Assembly (NCBI GenBank): GCA_017307065.1
Contig: JAFKGL010000011.1
Coordinates: 62,001-126,000, forward strand
Direction: 5' to 3'
Length of the DNA stretch: 64,000 bases
DNA from: Candidatus Paracaedimonas acanthamoebae
GTDB taxonomy: Bacteria; Pseudomonadota; Alphaproteobacteria; Caedimonadales; Caedimonadaceae
Shown: positions 17,651 through 25,806 of the stretch, piece by piece
Numbering within the stretch: position 1 is the stretch's first letter
How the letters are laid out: each line of letters starts with the position of its first letter
Translations under genes and position numbers: made by a program
The notes under the pieces: model-generated
Database searches by the model: none
Told to the model about the DNA's origin: nothing
Seen by the model: the letters and a program-made list of their open reading frames with translations, nothing else

Positions 17651-18292
17651 ATGGGAACCTTGATTGAGATTTTGGTGCTCGCGTTTGGGGCAGCGATGAT
17701 TATTTTTAAATTAATTTCGGTTTTAGGCCAACGAACAGGATTTGATCCCTCGGAAGGTCGCCGAGAAACTTTTCGAGATCCTTTAAATCCGAGTGAAAAA
17801 CAAGAAACTACTTTTTCTTCTTCGGAAGAAGAGCTTATTGGTCCGGGGCTTCGTAAAATTTATGCCCAAATGCTATCCGTAGATTCACGATTTTCTCTGA
17901 GTCGCTTTTTGGCAGGGGCAACACGCGCGTTTGAAATGATTGTGCTGGCCTATGCAAAAGAAGATTTAAAAAGTTTGAAATCGTTATTATCATCGGAAGT
18001 TTATAAGGATTTTGAAGTAGCAGTTAAAGAAAGGCAGCAAAAAAGGGAAAGTCTTGAGACAACTATAGCAAAAATTGAATCTTCTCAAATTACGGATATG
18101 CGATTACAGGAAACGGAAGCGATGATGACGGTGCGCTTTATATCTGAGCAAACGCATGTGATCCGAAATGAGGCTGGCGAAATTATTGAAGGTACGGCGA
18201 AACAAAGTGAGCAAATCATTGATATCTGGACTTTTTCACGAGATCTTCGTTCTAAAGATTTTCAGTGGACTTTGATAAAGGTCGAACAATAA
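17651..18292 (+). CDS. Tim44-like domain protein
   Basis: This 213-residue protein has one N-terminal hydrophobic segment (about residues 3-24), a charged linker, and a Tim44/TimA-like domain from about residue 75 (FLAGATRAFEMIVLAYAKEDLKSLKSLL). Bacterial members sit in the inner membrane; a role in membrane protein assembly has been proposed but is not settled. The position between secB and mltA is conserved in alphaproteobacteria. The stop overlaps the mltA start (TAATG). Confidence 0.88.
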   Translation: MGTLIEILVLAFGAAMIIFKLISVLGQRTGFDPSEGRRETFRDPLNPSEKQETTFSSSEEELIGPGLRKIYAQMLSVDSRFSLSRFLAGATRAFEMIVLAYAKEDLKSLKSLLSSEVYKDFEVAVKERQQKRESLETTIAKIESSQITDMRLQETEAMMTVRFISEQTHVIRNEAGEIIEGTAKQSEQIIDIWTFSRDLRSKDFQWTLIKVEQ

Positions 18293-19401
18293 TGACGGCT
18301 CCTATTGCCCCGATCACCTTTCAAAAATTCTCGTTTCAAAATGTTGAAATCACCAATCTTCCTGGCTTTTCAACAGATACGCTTGACGAGGCATGTTTAG
18401 CTTGGAATCGGTCTGCGGCTGTTCTAAAAAGCCTTTCTCCTGAGACCTCTTTGGGGGTGGCAGGGACCCGAACAGAATGGGAGGAAGTTTTAAGGAATCC
18501 TGTAAAAGAAACCGAGTTCCGAGAATTTTTAACGTCACACTTTAAAGCTTATCATCTTTCTTATGATGGGGATTCGACAGGGTTGTTTACAGGCTACTTT
18601 GAGCCTTCTATAAAGGCATCGATGGTACCATCTGCTGATTTTCCTTATCCAGTTTACGGGCGTCCTCAAAATCTTGTCGTCATTGAAGATTTAGGTCAAT
18701 TTCATTCGGCGTTAGCGGGATATCGTATTGCGGGCACTCTTCAAGAAAAGACCTTAAGGCCTTATTATTCACGACGAGAATTATCCTCTGGATGTTTGGA
18801 AGGACATCATCTCGAAATTGCTTGGGTCGCAAATAAAATTGACCTTTATTTTATGCATATTCAAGGATCTGGAAAACTTGAATTTGAAGATCATTGGATA
18901 AGAGTGGGCTATGATGGAACGAATGGATATCCGTATACCTCCATTGGAAAATATATGGTGGCTCAAGGATTTTTGACGCCTGAAAATGCAACCATGAAAG
19001 GATTAAAGGCGTGGCTCCAGGAGAATCCCAAAAAAATAGATGATATTTTGAATCAGAATGACTCCTTTGTCTTTTTTAAGAATTTAGGAGCTAAAGAAGG
19101 ACCTCTTGGGCGACAAGGCGCTGTCTTGACACCTAAAAGAAGTTTGGCGGTGGATCCGCGCGTGATTGCTCTTGGGATGCCACTGTGGCTATCGGCAGAA
19201 TCACCTTGTGTTTCTGAACGGCCTTTGCAGCGGTTTATGGTCGCTCAAGACGTGGGTGGCGCGATTAAAGGTCCTATTCGGGGAGATTTTTATTGGGGAA
19301 CCGGCGATCAAGCCGGAAGCCTCGCTGGTGATATGAAATCGACTGGTGAGCTTTATTTTCTGATCCCAAAAACAGTGGAATTTAAAGGCTTCAATAGATG
19401 A
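18292..19401 (+). CDS. mltA: Membrane-bound lytic murein transglycosylase A-like protein
   Basis: This 369-residue protein has the MltA barrel (GLFTGYFEPSIKAS, GSGKLEF, VGYDGTNGYPYTSIG) and the C-terminal 3D domain (LAVDPRVIALGMPLWL...DVGGAIKGPIRGDFYWG, with the catalytic-type Asp). MltA cleaves peptidoglycan to 1,6-anhydro-muropeptides, which a NagZ-like enzyme such as that at 47869 could process. The ATG at 18292 (or GTG 18265) gives no signal peptide or lipobox, which is unusual for a periplasmic enzyme. It overlaps the smr gene by 4 bases. Confidence 0.92.
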   Translation: MTAPIAPITFQKFSFQNVEITNLPGFSTDTLDEACLAWNRSAAVLKSLSPETSLGVAGTRTEWEEVLRNPVKETEFREFLTSHFKAYHLSYDGDSTGLFTGYFEPSIKASMVPSADFPYPVYGRPQNLVVIEDLGQFHSALAGYRIAGTLQEKTLRPYYSRRELSSGCLEGHHLEIAWVANKIDLYFMHIQGSGKLEFEDHWIRVGYDGTNGYPYTSIGKYMVAQGFLTPENATMKGLKAWLQENPKKIDDILNQNDSFVFFKNLGAKEGPLGRQGAVLTPKRSLAVDPRVIALGMPLWLSAESPCVSERPLQRFMVAQDVGGAIKGPIRGDFYWGTGDQAGSLAGDMKSTGELYFLIPKTVEFKGFNR

Positions 19402-19919
19402 CGGAGGGGCCTCAAGATCCTTGGAAGCTTTATTTACGAGATGTCAAAGCTCTTTCTTTTCCGACGAAGGTTGAAAAGAAACCTCAAAAGCGTCAACGTC
19501 GATCGCCGAATCCTCTTAAGTCCTTTTTAAATAACGTTTCTTTTGAAAATGTTTCACGTGAAACATTTTTGATCTCGTCACATTCTCAAGCTCTCTCTCG
19601 CAAAAAAATCCGAAATGCAACTGTTGAGCGAAGATTTGATTTACATGGCCTGACATTAAAAGAAGCCCATCGTGAATTGTCTGTTTTTTTATGGAAAGCT
19701 TCTCAACAAGGCTTACGAACCGTTCTTGTGATTACCGGAAAAGGAAGAGGTTCTCGGTCATTTGATGACGGGGAAAATTTTCGAATGACGCTTAAAGAAG
19801 CTGTTCCTTTATGGCTTCAAGAACCTCCTTTAAAATCTTTAGTCGGTTCTTGGTCAAAAGCTTCCCCTGAGCATGGCGGTGAAGGGGCGCTTTATATCTT
19901 TTTGAGATCAGGGATATGA
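19398..19919 (+). CDS. Smr domain protein
   Basis: This 173-residue protein has a basic N-terminal half and a C-terminal Smr domain with RFDLHGLTLKEAHREL and VLVITGKGRGS, the two family hallmarks (LDLHG-like and TGxG). Smr domains bind or nick nucleic acids; the cellular job of this small conserved version is unclear. A perfect parS lies in the linker, encoding NVSRETF at about residues 51-57. It is the last gene of the Tim44-like/mltA/smr unit. Confidence 0.9.
   Translation: MTEGPQDPWKLYLRDVKALSFPTKVEKKPQKRQRRSPNPLKSFLNNVSFENVSRETFLISSHSQALSRKKIRNATVERRFDLHGLTLKEAHRELSVFLWKASQQGLRTVLVITGKGRGSRSFDDGENFRMTLKEAVPLWLQEPPLKSLVGSWSKASPEHGGEGALYIFLRSGI
19550..19565. promoter_or_regulatory. parS site 2 (inside smr)
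   Basis: Perfect TGTTTCACGTGAAACA within a 20-base palindrome, about 4 kb right of the probable origin. Confidence 0.97.
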
Positions 19920-19987
19920 AGAAAAATCATAGAATCTAAAAATAATAATCTATTTTTTTTGCTTAAAATCAATAACTTGTTTAAAAA

Positions 19988-20003
19988 TGTTTCACGTGAA
20001 ACA
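19988..20003. promoter_or_regulatory. parS site 3 (intergenic)
   Basis: Perfect TGTTTCACGTGAAACA between smr and hslU, only 438 bases from site 2. The surrounding gap (19920-20102) otherwise holds an hslU terminator-like hairpin and AT-rich sequence. Confidence 0.97.
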
Positions 20004-20055
20004 TTTTAAGAGATGATGCATTATTTTCTAGAGAACATAAGGCATTTAAAGAAAC

Positions 20056-20084
20056 AGGCACGTTGGGTTTTAACCAACATGCCT
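20056..20084 (-). terminator. Terminator-like hairpin downstream of hslU
   Basis: On the minus strand AGGCATGTTGG pairs with CCAACGTGCCT (11 pairs, one G-T) around a 7-base loop, followed by GTTTCTTT. The T tract is interrupted, so termination may be partial. Confidence 0.6.
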
Positions 20085-20102
20085 AGTGAAATACAGATTA
20101 TT

Positions 20103-21413
20103 TTATAAAATGAATTTTGAAAGATCGGTGTTCTTGGCTAGCGCTTGAACAGTTTCTCGAACATATTGAGGTGTAATATCAATCGTCTCTCCGGCTCGAT
20201 CGCTGGCCGTAAAGCTAATTTCTTCCAGAAGTTTCTCAAGAATCGTATGAAGACGACGTGCTCCAATGTTCTCAACATTTTGATTAACTTCAGCAGCCAG
20301 AGCGGCAATTTCTTGGATAGCATTCGCTTGGAAGCCTAAAATCACACCTTCTGTCGCCAGCAGTGCTTCATATTGCTTAATGAGGCTGGATTCTGGTTCT
20401 GTCAAGATTCGAACAAAATCTTCTTTTTTGAGGGCATTTAATTCCACACGAATTGGAAGACGTCCTTGAAGTTCTGGCAATAAATCTGACGGTTTTGAAA
20501 GATGAAAAGCCCCGGAAGCAATGAAAAGAATGTGATCTGTTTTAACGGTTCCGTGCTTGGTTGCCACAGACGTTCCTTCAATCAACGGCAAAAGATCGCG
20601 TTGCACCCCTTCTCGACTGACATCTCCTCCCTGGCGGTCTGACCGCGCACAAATTTTATCAATTTCATCCAGGAAAACAATTCCGTTTTGCTCTACTGCG
20701 GTGATGGCTTCTTGAACTGTTTTTTCAAGATCAATAAGTTTATCGCTTTCTTCAACAATTAAAAGGTCAAGGGCCTCAGGCACTAACATTTTTCGAGTTT
20801 TTGTCTTATTTCCAAAGGCTTTTCCGAACATGTCTCCGAGGTTGAGCATCCCCATTTGAGCGCCTGGCATTCCTGGAACATCAACCGTGGGCATTTGAAG
20901 GCCCGCGGTATCTGAGACTTCAATTTCAATTTCGCGCTCATTAAGTTTGCCATCGTGCAACATGCGACGGAATTTTTCTTGGGTCTCTTCTGAGGCATTT
21001 TCGCCGACCAACACTTGCAAAATCCGTTCTTCGGCATTGACTTCCGCTTTTGCTTGAACTTCTTTTCTATGGCGATCTTTTTGCGTATGAATCGCAATTT
21101 CAATGAGATCCCGTACAATTTGTTCGACATCGCGGCCCACATACCCAACTTCCGTGAATTTGGTTGCTTCCACTTTTAAAAAGGGGGCATCGGCAAGTTT
21201 AGCCAGTCGGCGCGCAATTTCTGTTTTACCGACGCCTGTCGGGCCAATCATCAAGATATTTTTAGGCAGAATTTCTTCTCGCAGATCTTCACTGACTTGA
21301 AGACGACGCCACCGGTTGCGCAGCGCAAGAGCAACCGCACGTTTTGCTTCTTTTTGACCGACGATAAAGCGATCTAATTCTGAGACAATTTCACGAGGGG
21401 TAAAAGATTTCAT
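20103..21413 (-). CDS. hslU: ATP-dependent protease ATPase subunit HslU
   Basis: This 436-residue AAA+ unfoldase feeds substrates into the HslV peptidase. It begins with [21 protein letters not shown], has Walker [16 protein letters not shown], the pore-loop region [11 protein letters not shown], and Walker [11 protein letters not shown]. The intermediate I-domain is of normal size. I chose MKSFTPRE (21413), which overlaps the hslV stop by 4 bases (ATGA); the longer frame would run deep into hslV. Confidence 0.98.
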   Translation of the reverse strand: MKSFTPREIVSELDRFIVGQKEAKRAVALALRNRWRRLQVSEDLREEILPKNILMIGPTGVGKTEIARRLAKLADAPFLKVEATKFTEVGYVGRDVEQIVRDLIEIAIHTQKDRHRKEVQAKAEVNAEERILQVLVGENASEETQEKFRRMLHDGKLNEREIEIEVSDTAGLQMPTVDVPGMPGAQMGMLNLGDMFGKAFGNKTKTRKMLVPEALDLLIVEESDKLIDLEKTVQEAITAVEQNGIVFLDEIDKICARSDRQGGDVSREGVQRDLLPLIEGTSVATKHGTVKTDHILFIASGAFHLSKPSDLLPELQGRLPIRVELNALKKEDFVRILTEPESSLIKQYEALLATEGVILGFQANAIQEIAALAAEVNQNVENIGARRLHTILEKLLEEISFTASDRAGETIDITPQYVRETVQALAKNTDLSKFIL

Positions 21414-21964
21414 AGGGCTAACTTTTCTACTGTAATATTGTGATTCGTATAAATGCAAAGATCACCCGCAATTTTCATGGCTTTTCGGGCAATTTCTTCC
21501 GCAGGGAGATGATCAACGTCAATAAGCGCCCGCGCGGCCGCAAGAGCATAAGCTCCGCCAGAACCAATGCCAATGACGCCATCTTCAGGCTCTAAAACGT
21601 CTCCATTTCCTGTTAAGGTGAGAGACGTATTTGTATCCGCCACAATCAACATGGCCTCAAGACGTCGTAAATATTTGTCTGTTCGCCAATCTTTTGCAAG
21701 CTCAACGCAGGCTCGCGTCAATTGTGAAGGGTATTGTTCAAGTTTAGCTTCCAACCGCTCAAAGAGCGTGAAAGCATCGGCTGTGGCGCCCGCAAAACCT
21801 GCAATGACTTGGCCATTGCCGAGTCTTCTGACTTTTCGGGCTTGGGATTTAATGGTAATCGCACCCATTGTCACCTGACCATCGCCAGCGATGACAACCT
21901 CGTTTCCTTTTCGGATGCTGAGGATGGTGGTACCATGCCATGAAGTTGATTGTTCTTGTGTCAT
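21410..21964 (-). CDS. hslV: ATP-dependent protease peptidase subunit HslV
   Basis: This is a 184-residue proteasome-like threonine peptidase. The segment [26 protein letters not shown] shows the site where an N-terminal propeptide is removed to expose the catalytic Thr. [16 protein letters not shown] is also typical. On the minus strand upstream, TTGAAA and AATACT are spaced by 17 bases and may form a promoter. GGAG lies before the ATG. It forms an operon with hslU. Confidence 0.98.
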   Translation of the reverse strand: MTQEQSTSWHGTTILSIRKGNEVVIAGDGQVTMGAITIKSQARKVRRLGNGQVIAGFAGATADAFTLFERLEAKLEQYPSQLTRACVELAKDWRTDKYLRRLEAMLIVADTNTSLTLTGNGDVLEPEDGVIGIGSGGAYALAAARALIDVDHLPAEEIARKAMKIAGDLCIYTNHNITVEKLAL

Positions 21965-22048
21965 TTTAAAGTCTCCTTGACTTTTACCCCTAAAGTATTT
22001 CCAAAATACCTTGGATTTTCAACCAGGCCATCTTCTTTGGAGGTAAAA

Positions 22049-22414
22049 ATGTCATACGATGAAGAAAACATCTTTGCAAGAATTTTAAGAGGCGAAATCC
22101 CTTGCCGAAAGATCTTTGAGAATAATGAAGCTCTTGCCTTTCATGATGCGTATCCTAAAGCCCCTATCCATGCCATTGTGATTCCAAAAGCCGCGTATCA
22201 AAATGTATACGAATTTTATCAAAAGGCTACCCCTGACCAGATGAAAGGCTTTTCAGAAGCCATTCTAAATGTCATTGATTTGTTAGGGTTGAAAGAGTAT
22301 GGCTATCGTATGATTACAAATCACGGGCTTTATGGGGGACAAGAAATCCCTCACTTTCATGTTCATTTGCTGGGAGGGAAACCTTTAGGACGAATGGTAG
22401 CTAACCCCAATTAA
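22049..22414 (+). CDS. HIT family nucleotide-binding protein
   Basis: This 121-residue histidine triad protein has the triad HFHVHLLGG near the C-terminus and the typical IFARILRGEIPC start. Bacterial members (HinT-like) hydrolyse purine nucleoside phosphoramidates. I chose the ATG at 22049 because a strong GGAGG lies 5-10 bases upstream; the open frame from 21950 would overlap hslV. It is divergent from hslV across 84 bases. Its physiological role cannot be told from sequence. Confidence 0.95.
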   Translation: MSYDEENIFARILRGEIPCRKIFENNEALAFHDAYPKAPIHAIVIPKAAYQNVYEFYQKATPDQMKGFSEAILNVIDLLGLKEYGYRMITNHGLYGGQEIPHFHVHLLGGKPLGRMVANPN

Positions 22415-22438
22415 TTTTTTGGACTTCTTCGTAGGTGA

Positions 22439-25400
22439 ATGAAAAAATTTTCCCTTAAAAATGGCGTTTCTTTTGAAGATCTTAAGACGATAGAAGGTCT
22501 TAAAAAGGTTGAGGCTTCTTTTATCCATTTTCTAACTCAGCAAGATGCGTTGTTGAGTGCCGAGTATCAGCAAGCCCGCTTAAGGCCAGAAGCCTTAACG
22601 ATAAAAGAAGAAAGCTTTCTGCTTCTGAAAGTAGCGTGTTTTCTTGAGGATTATCTTGCGGCTTTATTTGGAATTGAAGACGAGATTGAGGCACTTCGAG
22701 AACAGCATGCGCTTTTAGGACCATTATGGCAGTGTAAAAAACAGTTCATCTTGCGGCGGGTCTCTCTTCAAAAAAAGAGGACGGCTGAGCAGGCCTCATC
22801 TCCTCCTCTTTTAAAAGAATTTCAAAGTAACGAAGATTTGGTGACCCAAGAGCTTCATTTTGCGCATCAGATTTTAAAATGGCTCGACAACGAGTCCCTG
22901 AACTCTGAAAATCTTGATCAGGCACGTCACTATGCCGAATGGGCTCTTACCCACCCAGAAGGCCAGAAAAAGCATCAAAAAGGCCTTCTTTTTAAACTTC
23001 CTGCACCTTGGGACTTCTCTCGTTTGATCACTGTTGTTGAGGAGGACAACGGTCTCACCCTTGAGCGTGACCAACGACGAGAGCGAAAAGGATTTGATCT
23101 TACGGATGCGGGTGTTTTTCGAGAGCATGCGCTTGATCAAGCAACCTACTGTATTAAATGCCATCCCCAAGGCAAGGATTCTTGCGCAAAAGGGCTTTAT
23201 GAAAAAGGGAGTTCTCACCTTCAAATCAATCCTCTCGATAATAAGCTTGCAGGGTGCCCTCTTCAGCAAAAAATTTCGGAAATGAATGATTTAAAAGCAA
23301 AAGGCCTAAGCCTCGCAGCTTTTGCAATTATTCTCGTGGATAATCCATTGGTCGCCGCCACAGGGCATCGAATTTGTAATGACTGTGCCAAGGCGTGCAT
23401 TTTCCAAAAACAAACACCGGTGGACGTCCCATCGATAGAAACTCAGATTTTGGATGAAATTCTCTCGCTTCCATGGGGATTTGAGATTTATGCGCTTTTA
23501 GTACAATGGAATCCTTTAAATCTTAAAAAGCCTTTTCCTGAAGCTCCTACAGGCCGCAATGCTCTTGTCGTTGGGATGGGGCCAGCAGGCTTCACAGCGG
23601 CCCATTATCTCTTAAGAGAAGGCCATACCGTCGTGGGTATTGATGGGCTTAAAATTGAGCCTCTGCCGTCCGTTTATCATGAGCCTATTTATGAGATAAA
23701 AGCTCATTTTGATGATCTTGATCGGCGTCTTATCGCGGGATTTGGTGGGGTGGCTGAATATGGAATTACCGTGCGATGGCAGAAAAATTATCTTTTGTTG
23801 ATTCGAATTTTGCTGGAGAGACAGGCCCATTTCCGTCTGTTTGGGGGGGTCAGGCTTGGAAGTCAAATTACTATTGAGACAAGTTGGGAGCTCGGATTTC
23901 ATCATATTGCCCTTTGTTGTGGCGCCGGAAGTCCCCGGTGGTTACCTCTTAAAAATAGCATGGTCCCGGGGGTTCGTTTAGCTCAAGACTTCCTGATGGC
24001 CTTACAATTGATGGGCGCAAGCCGTGAAACGACTTTATCCTCTTTAACGATTCGGCTGCCGATCGTCGTCATTGGAGGCGGTCTCACGGCTATAGATGCG
24101 GCGACGGAAGCTCTCGCCTATTATCCACTGCAAGTTGAAAAATTCGCAAAACGGTATCGGGCGTTGGTTGAAAAATTGGGGGAGAAGAAAGTCACAGCTG
24201 GGTGGTCAGAAGAAGATCATGCAATTGCTCAAGAATTCTTGAGTCATGCAGACTTATTCGCTCACTCTAAAGAAAAATTACCGGACATCCTTGAAAAATT
24301 AGGGGGCGCAACCCTACTTTATCGAAAAGATTTAACAGAGGCTCCCAGTTATCGGGGGAATCATGAGGAAGTTTTTAAAGCCTTGCAAGAGGGCGTTAAA
24401 TTCCTGCCAGATGCCTCTCTTTTAGAGATTTTGACGGATGAAAAAGGCCAGGCAAATGGCGTAAAAATAAGGCGTGGCTCTATAGACGAAAATAGGCCTG
24501 CTCGCACAATTTTAATAGCGGCGGGAACAACGCCAAATACGCAGGTTGCTGAAGAGTTTCCAGACATTTTTAAAATCGAGGATGGGTATTTAAAATCCCT
24601 CTCAGAAGACAGTTGTATGGCCGCAAAAGACGCGCAAGGAAGAACAATAAGCTTTTTTGGAGATCTCGATGCGCGCTACGCCGGAAGTGTGGTAAAGGCC
24701 ATGGCAAGCGCAAAGCACGGGGTACCCTTGATCACAGGGGCTCTTAAGCAGCTCTCTCTAGAGCCTGAAAATCCGTCAAGCTTGATCCAGAGAGTTGAGA
24801 AAGCTTTTACGTCTACGCTTCAGTCTGTGAAGCGATTAACAGAGCAAGCTATTGAATTAATTATTCATTCTCCGGCTGCAGCGCGACACTTTCAACCAGG
24901 ACAAATTTTTCGTCTCCAAAATTATGAAACCAATGCGCCGCGCCACAAAGGGTATCCTCTTCTCATGGAAGGGATCGCCGTCCGAGGGGCGTGGGTTGAT
25001 AAAGAGCAAGGCTTGATTGGTGTTGTTGTTTTTGAGATCGGTGCGTCTTCTTTGGTCAGCCAATACCTTCAGCCACATGATCCTATTCTCCTGATGGGGC
25101 CGACGGGGTCGCCAACAGAAATTCCTCAAGGGGAAAAGGTTCTTCTCATTGGTGAGGGGCATGGAAATGCGGGATTAGTAGAAATTGCCCGCGCGATGAA
25201 AGCCGCCGGTAATGAAGTTCATTACGTGGTCGGTTATGAACAGCCAACCGATGTTATTTATCAAGAAGAAAGAGTTGAACAGGCGGCCGATTATCTTTAT
25301 TGGGCCTTTTCTCAAACCCCTGAGGCGTGGTCTCTGCGCCCTCAAGATCAGCTTTTTCAGAGGACTGTTGTGGAAGCATTGGAAGCACTTGTGCAAACAC

Positions 25401-25753
25401 AGAAAATAAGAGAGATCGATCGTCTTTTTATTATGGCTTCTGCAACAACTATGGCCGCGATTGATCAAATGAAGGCTTCTTTCGTGAAGACAAAATGTCA
25501 GGCGATTGCGAGTGTCAATGCACCGATGCAATGCATGATGAAGGGCGTCTGTGGGCAATGTTTACAACGCCATAGAGACCCTTTAACAGGGCAAGAAAGC
25601 ATGGTTTTATCCTGTCGAACCCAAGATCAACCTCTTGAAAAAGTGGATTATGCAAGCCTTTCTGGACGCTTACGACAGAATCGAGTTCAAGAAAAAGTAA
25701 ACGCCTTGTGGCTTCGTCAACTTTTCAAGAATTCAACCTTTGAAATGAGATAA
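22439..25753 (+). CDS. Fused iron-sulfur flavoprotein: GltD/NfnB-like plus PyrK/NfnA-like domains
   Basis: This 1104-residue protein has several parts. Residues 1-230 are helical and unrecognised. Two cysteine clusters follow: Cys238, 241, 249, 273 and Cys313, 316, 320 (RICNDCAKAC), resembling the [4Fe-4S] domain of GltD and dihydropyrimidine dehydrogenase. Next come an FAD fold (VVGMGPAGF, 377-385) and an NAD(P) fold (VVIGGGLTA, 543-551). Residues 800-1060 resemble a PyrK/ferredoxin-reductase module with a [2Fe-2S] set Cys1032, 1038, 1041, 1059. Two proteins with these modules form the bifurcating NfnAB transhydrogenase. Electron transfer is likely; the partners are unknown. Large relatives are, as I recall, annotated in other alphaproteobacteria as pyridine nucleotide-disulfide oxidoreductases. 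Confidence 0.78.
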   Translation: MKKFSLKNGVSFEDLKTIEGLKKVEASFIHFLTQQDALLSAEYQQARLRPEALTIKEESFLLLKVACFLEDYLAALFGIEDEIEALREQHALLGPLWQCKKQFILRRVSLQKKRTAEQASSPPLLKEFQSNEDLVTQELHFAHQILKWLDNESLNSENLDQARHYAEWALTHPEGQKKHQKGLLFKLPAPWDFSRLITVVEEDNGLTLERDQRRERKGFDLTDAGVFREHALDQATYCIKCHPQGKDSCAKGLYEKGSSHLQINPLDNKLAGCPLQQKISEMNDLKAKGLSLAAFAIILVDNPLVAATGHRICNDCAKACIFQKQTPVDVPSIETQILDEILSLPWGFEIYALLVQWNPLNLKKPFPEAPTGRNALVVGMGPAGFTAAHYLLREGHTVVGIDGLKIEPLPSVYHEPIYEIKAHFDDLDRRLIAGFGGVAEYGITVRWQKNYLLLIRILLERQAHFRLFGGVRLGSQITIETSWELGFHHIALCCGAGSPRWLPLKNSMVPGVRLAQDFLMALQLMGASRETTLSSLTIRLPIVVIGGGLTAIDAATEALAYYPLQVEKFAKRYRALVEKLGEKKVTAGWSEEDHAIAQEFLSHADLFAHSKEKLPDILEKLGGATLLYRKDLTEAPSYRGNHEEVFKALQEGVKFLPDASLLEILTDEKGQANGVKIRRGSIDENRPARTILIAAGTTPNTQVAEEFPDIFKIEDGYLKSLSEDSCMAAKDAQGRTISFFGDLDARYAGSVVKAMASAKHGVPLITGALKQLSLEPENPSSLIQRVEKAFTSTLQSVKRLTEQAIELIIHSPAAARHFQPGQIFRLQNYETNAPRHKGYPLLMEGIAVRGAWVDKEQGLIGVVVFEIGASSLVSQYLQPHDPILLMGPTGSPTEIPQGEKVLLIGEGHGNAGLVEIARAMKAAGNEVHYVVGYEQPTDVIYQEERVEQAADYLYWAFSQTPEAWSLRPQDQLFQRTVVEALEALVQTQKIREIDRLFIMASATTMAAIDQMKASFVKTKCQAIASVNAPMQCMMKGVCGQCLQRHRDPLTGQESMVLSCRTQDQPLEKVDYASLSGRLRQNRVQEKVNALWLRQLFKNSTFEMR

Positions 25754-25769
25754 AGGGTGCTTATATAAT
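25740..25769 (+). promoter_or_regulatory. Promoter of the 729-residue secreted protein
   Basis: TTGAAA (25740-25745) and a perfect TATAAT (25764-25769) are separated by 18 bases. The -35 element lies in the last codons of the flavoprotein gene. Transcription would start about 30 bases before the next ATG. Confidence 0.6.
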
Positions 25770-25806
25770 AAAGATAAAGACTTTAATTTAAAGGAAGATT
25801 TCCTAA

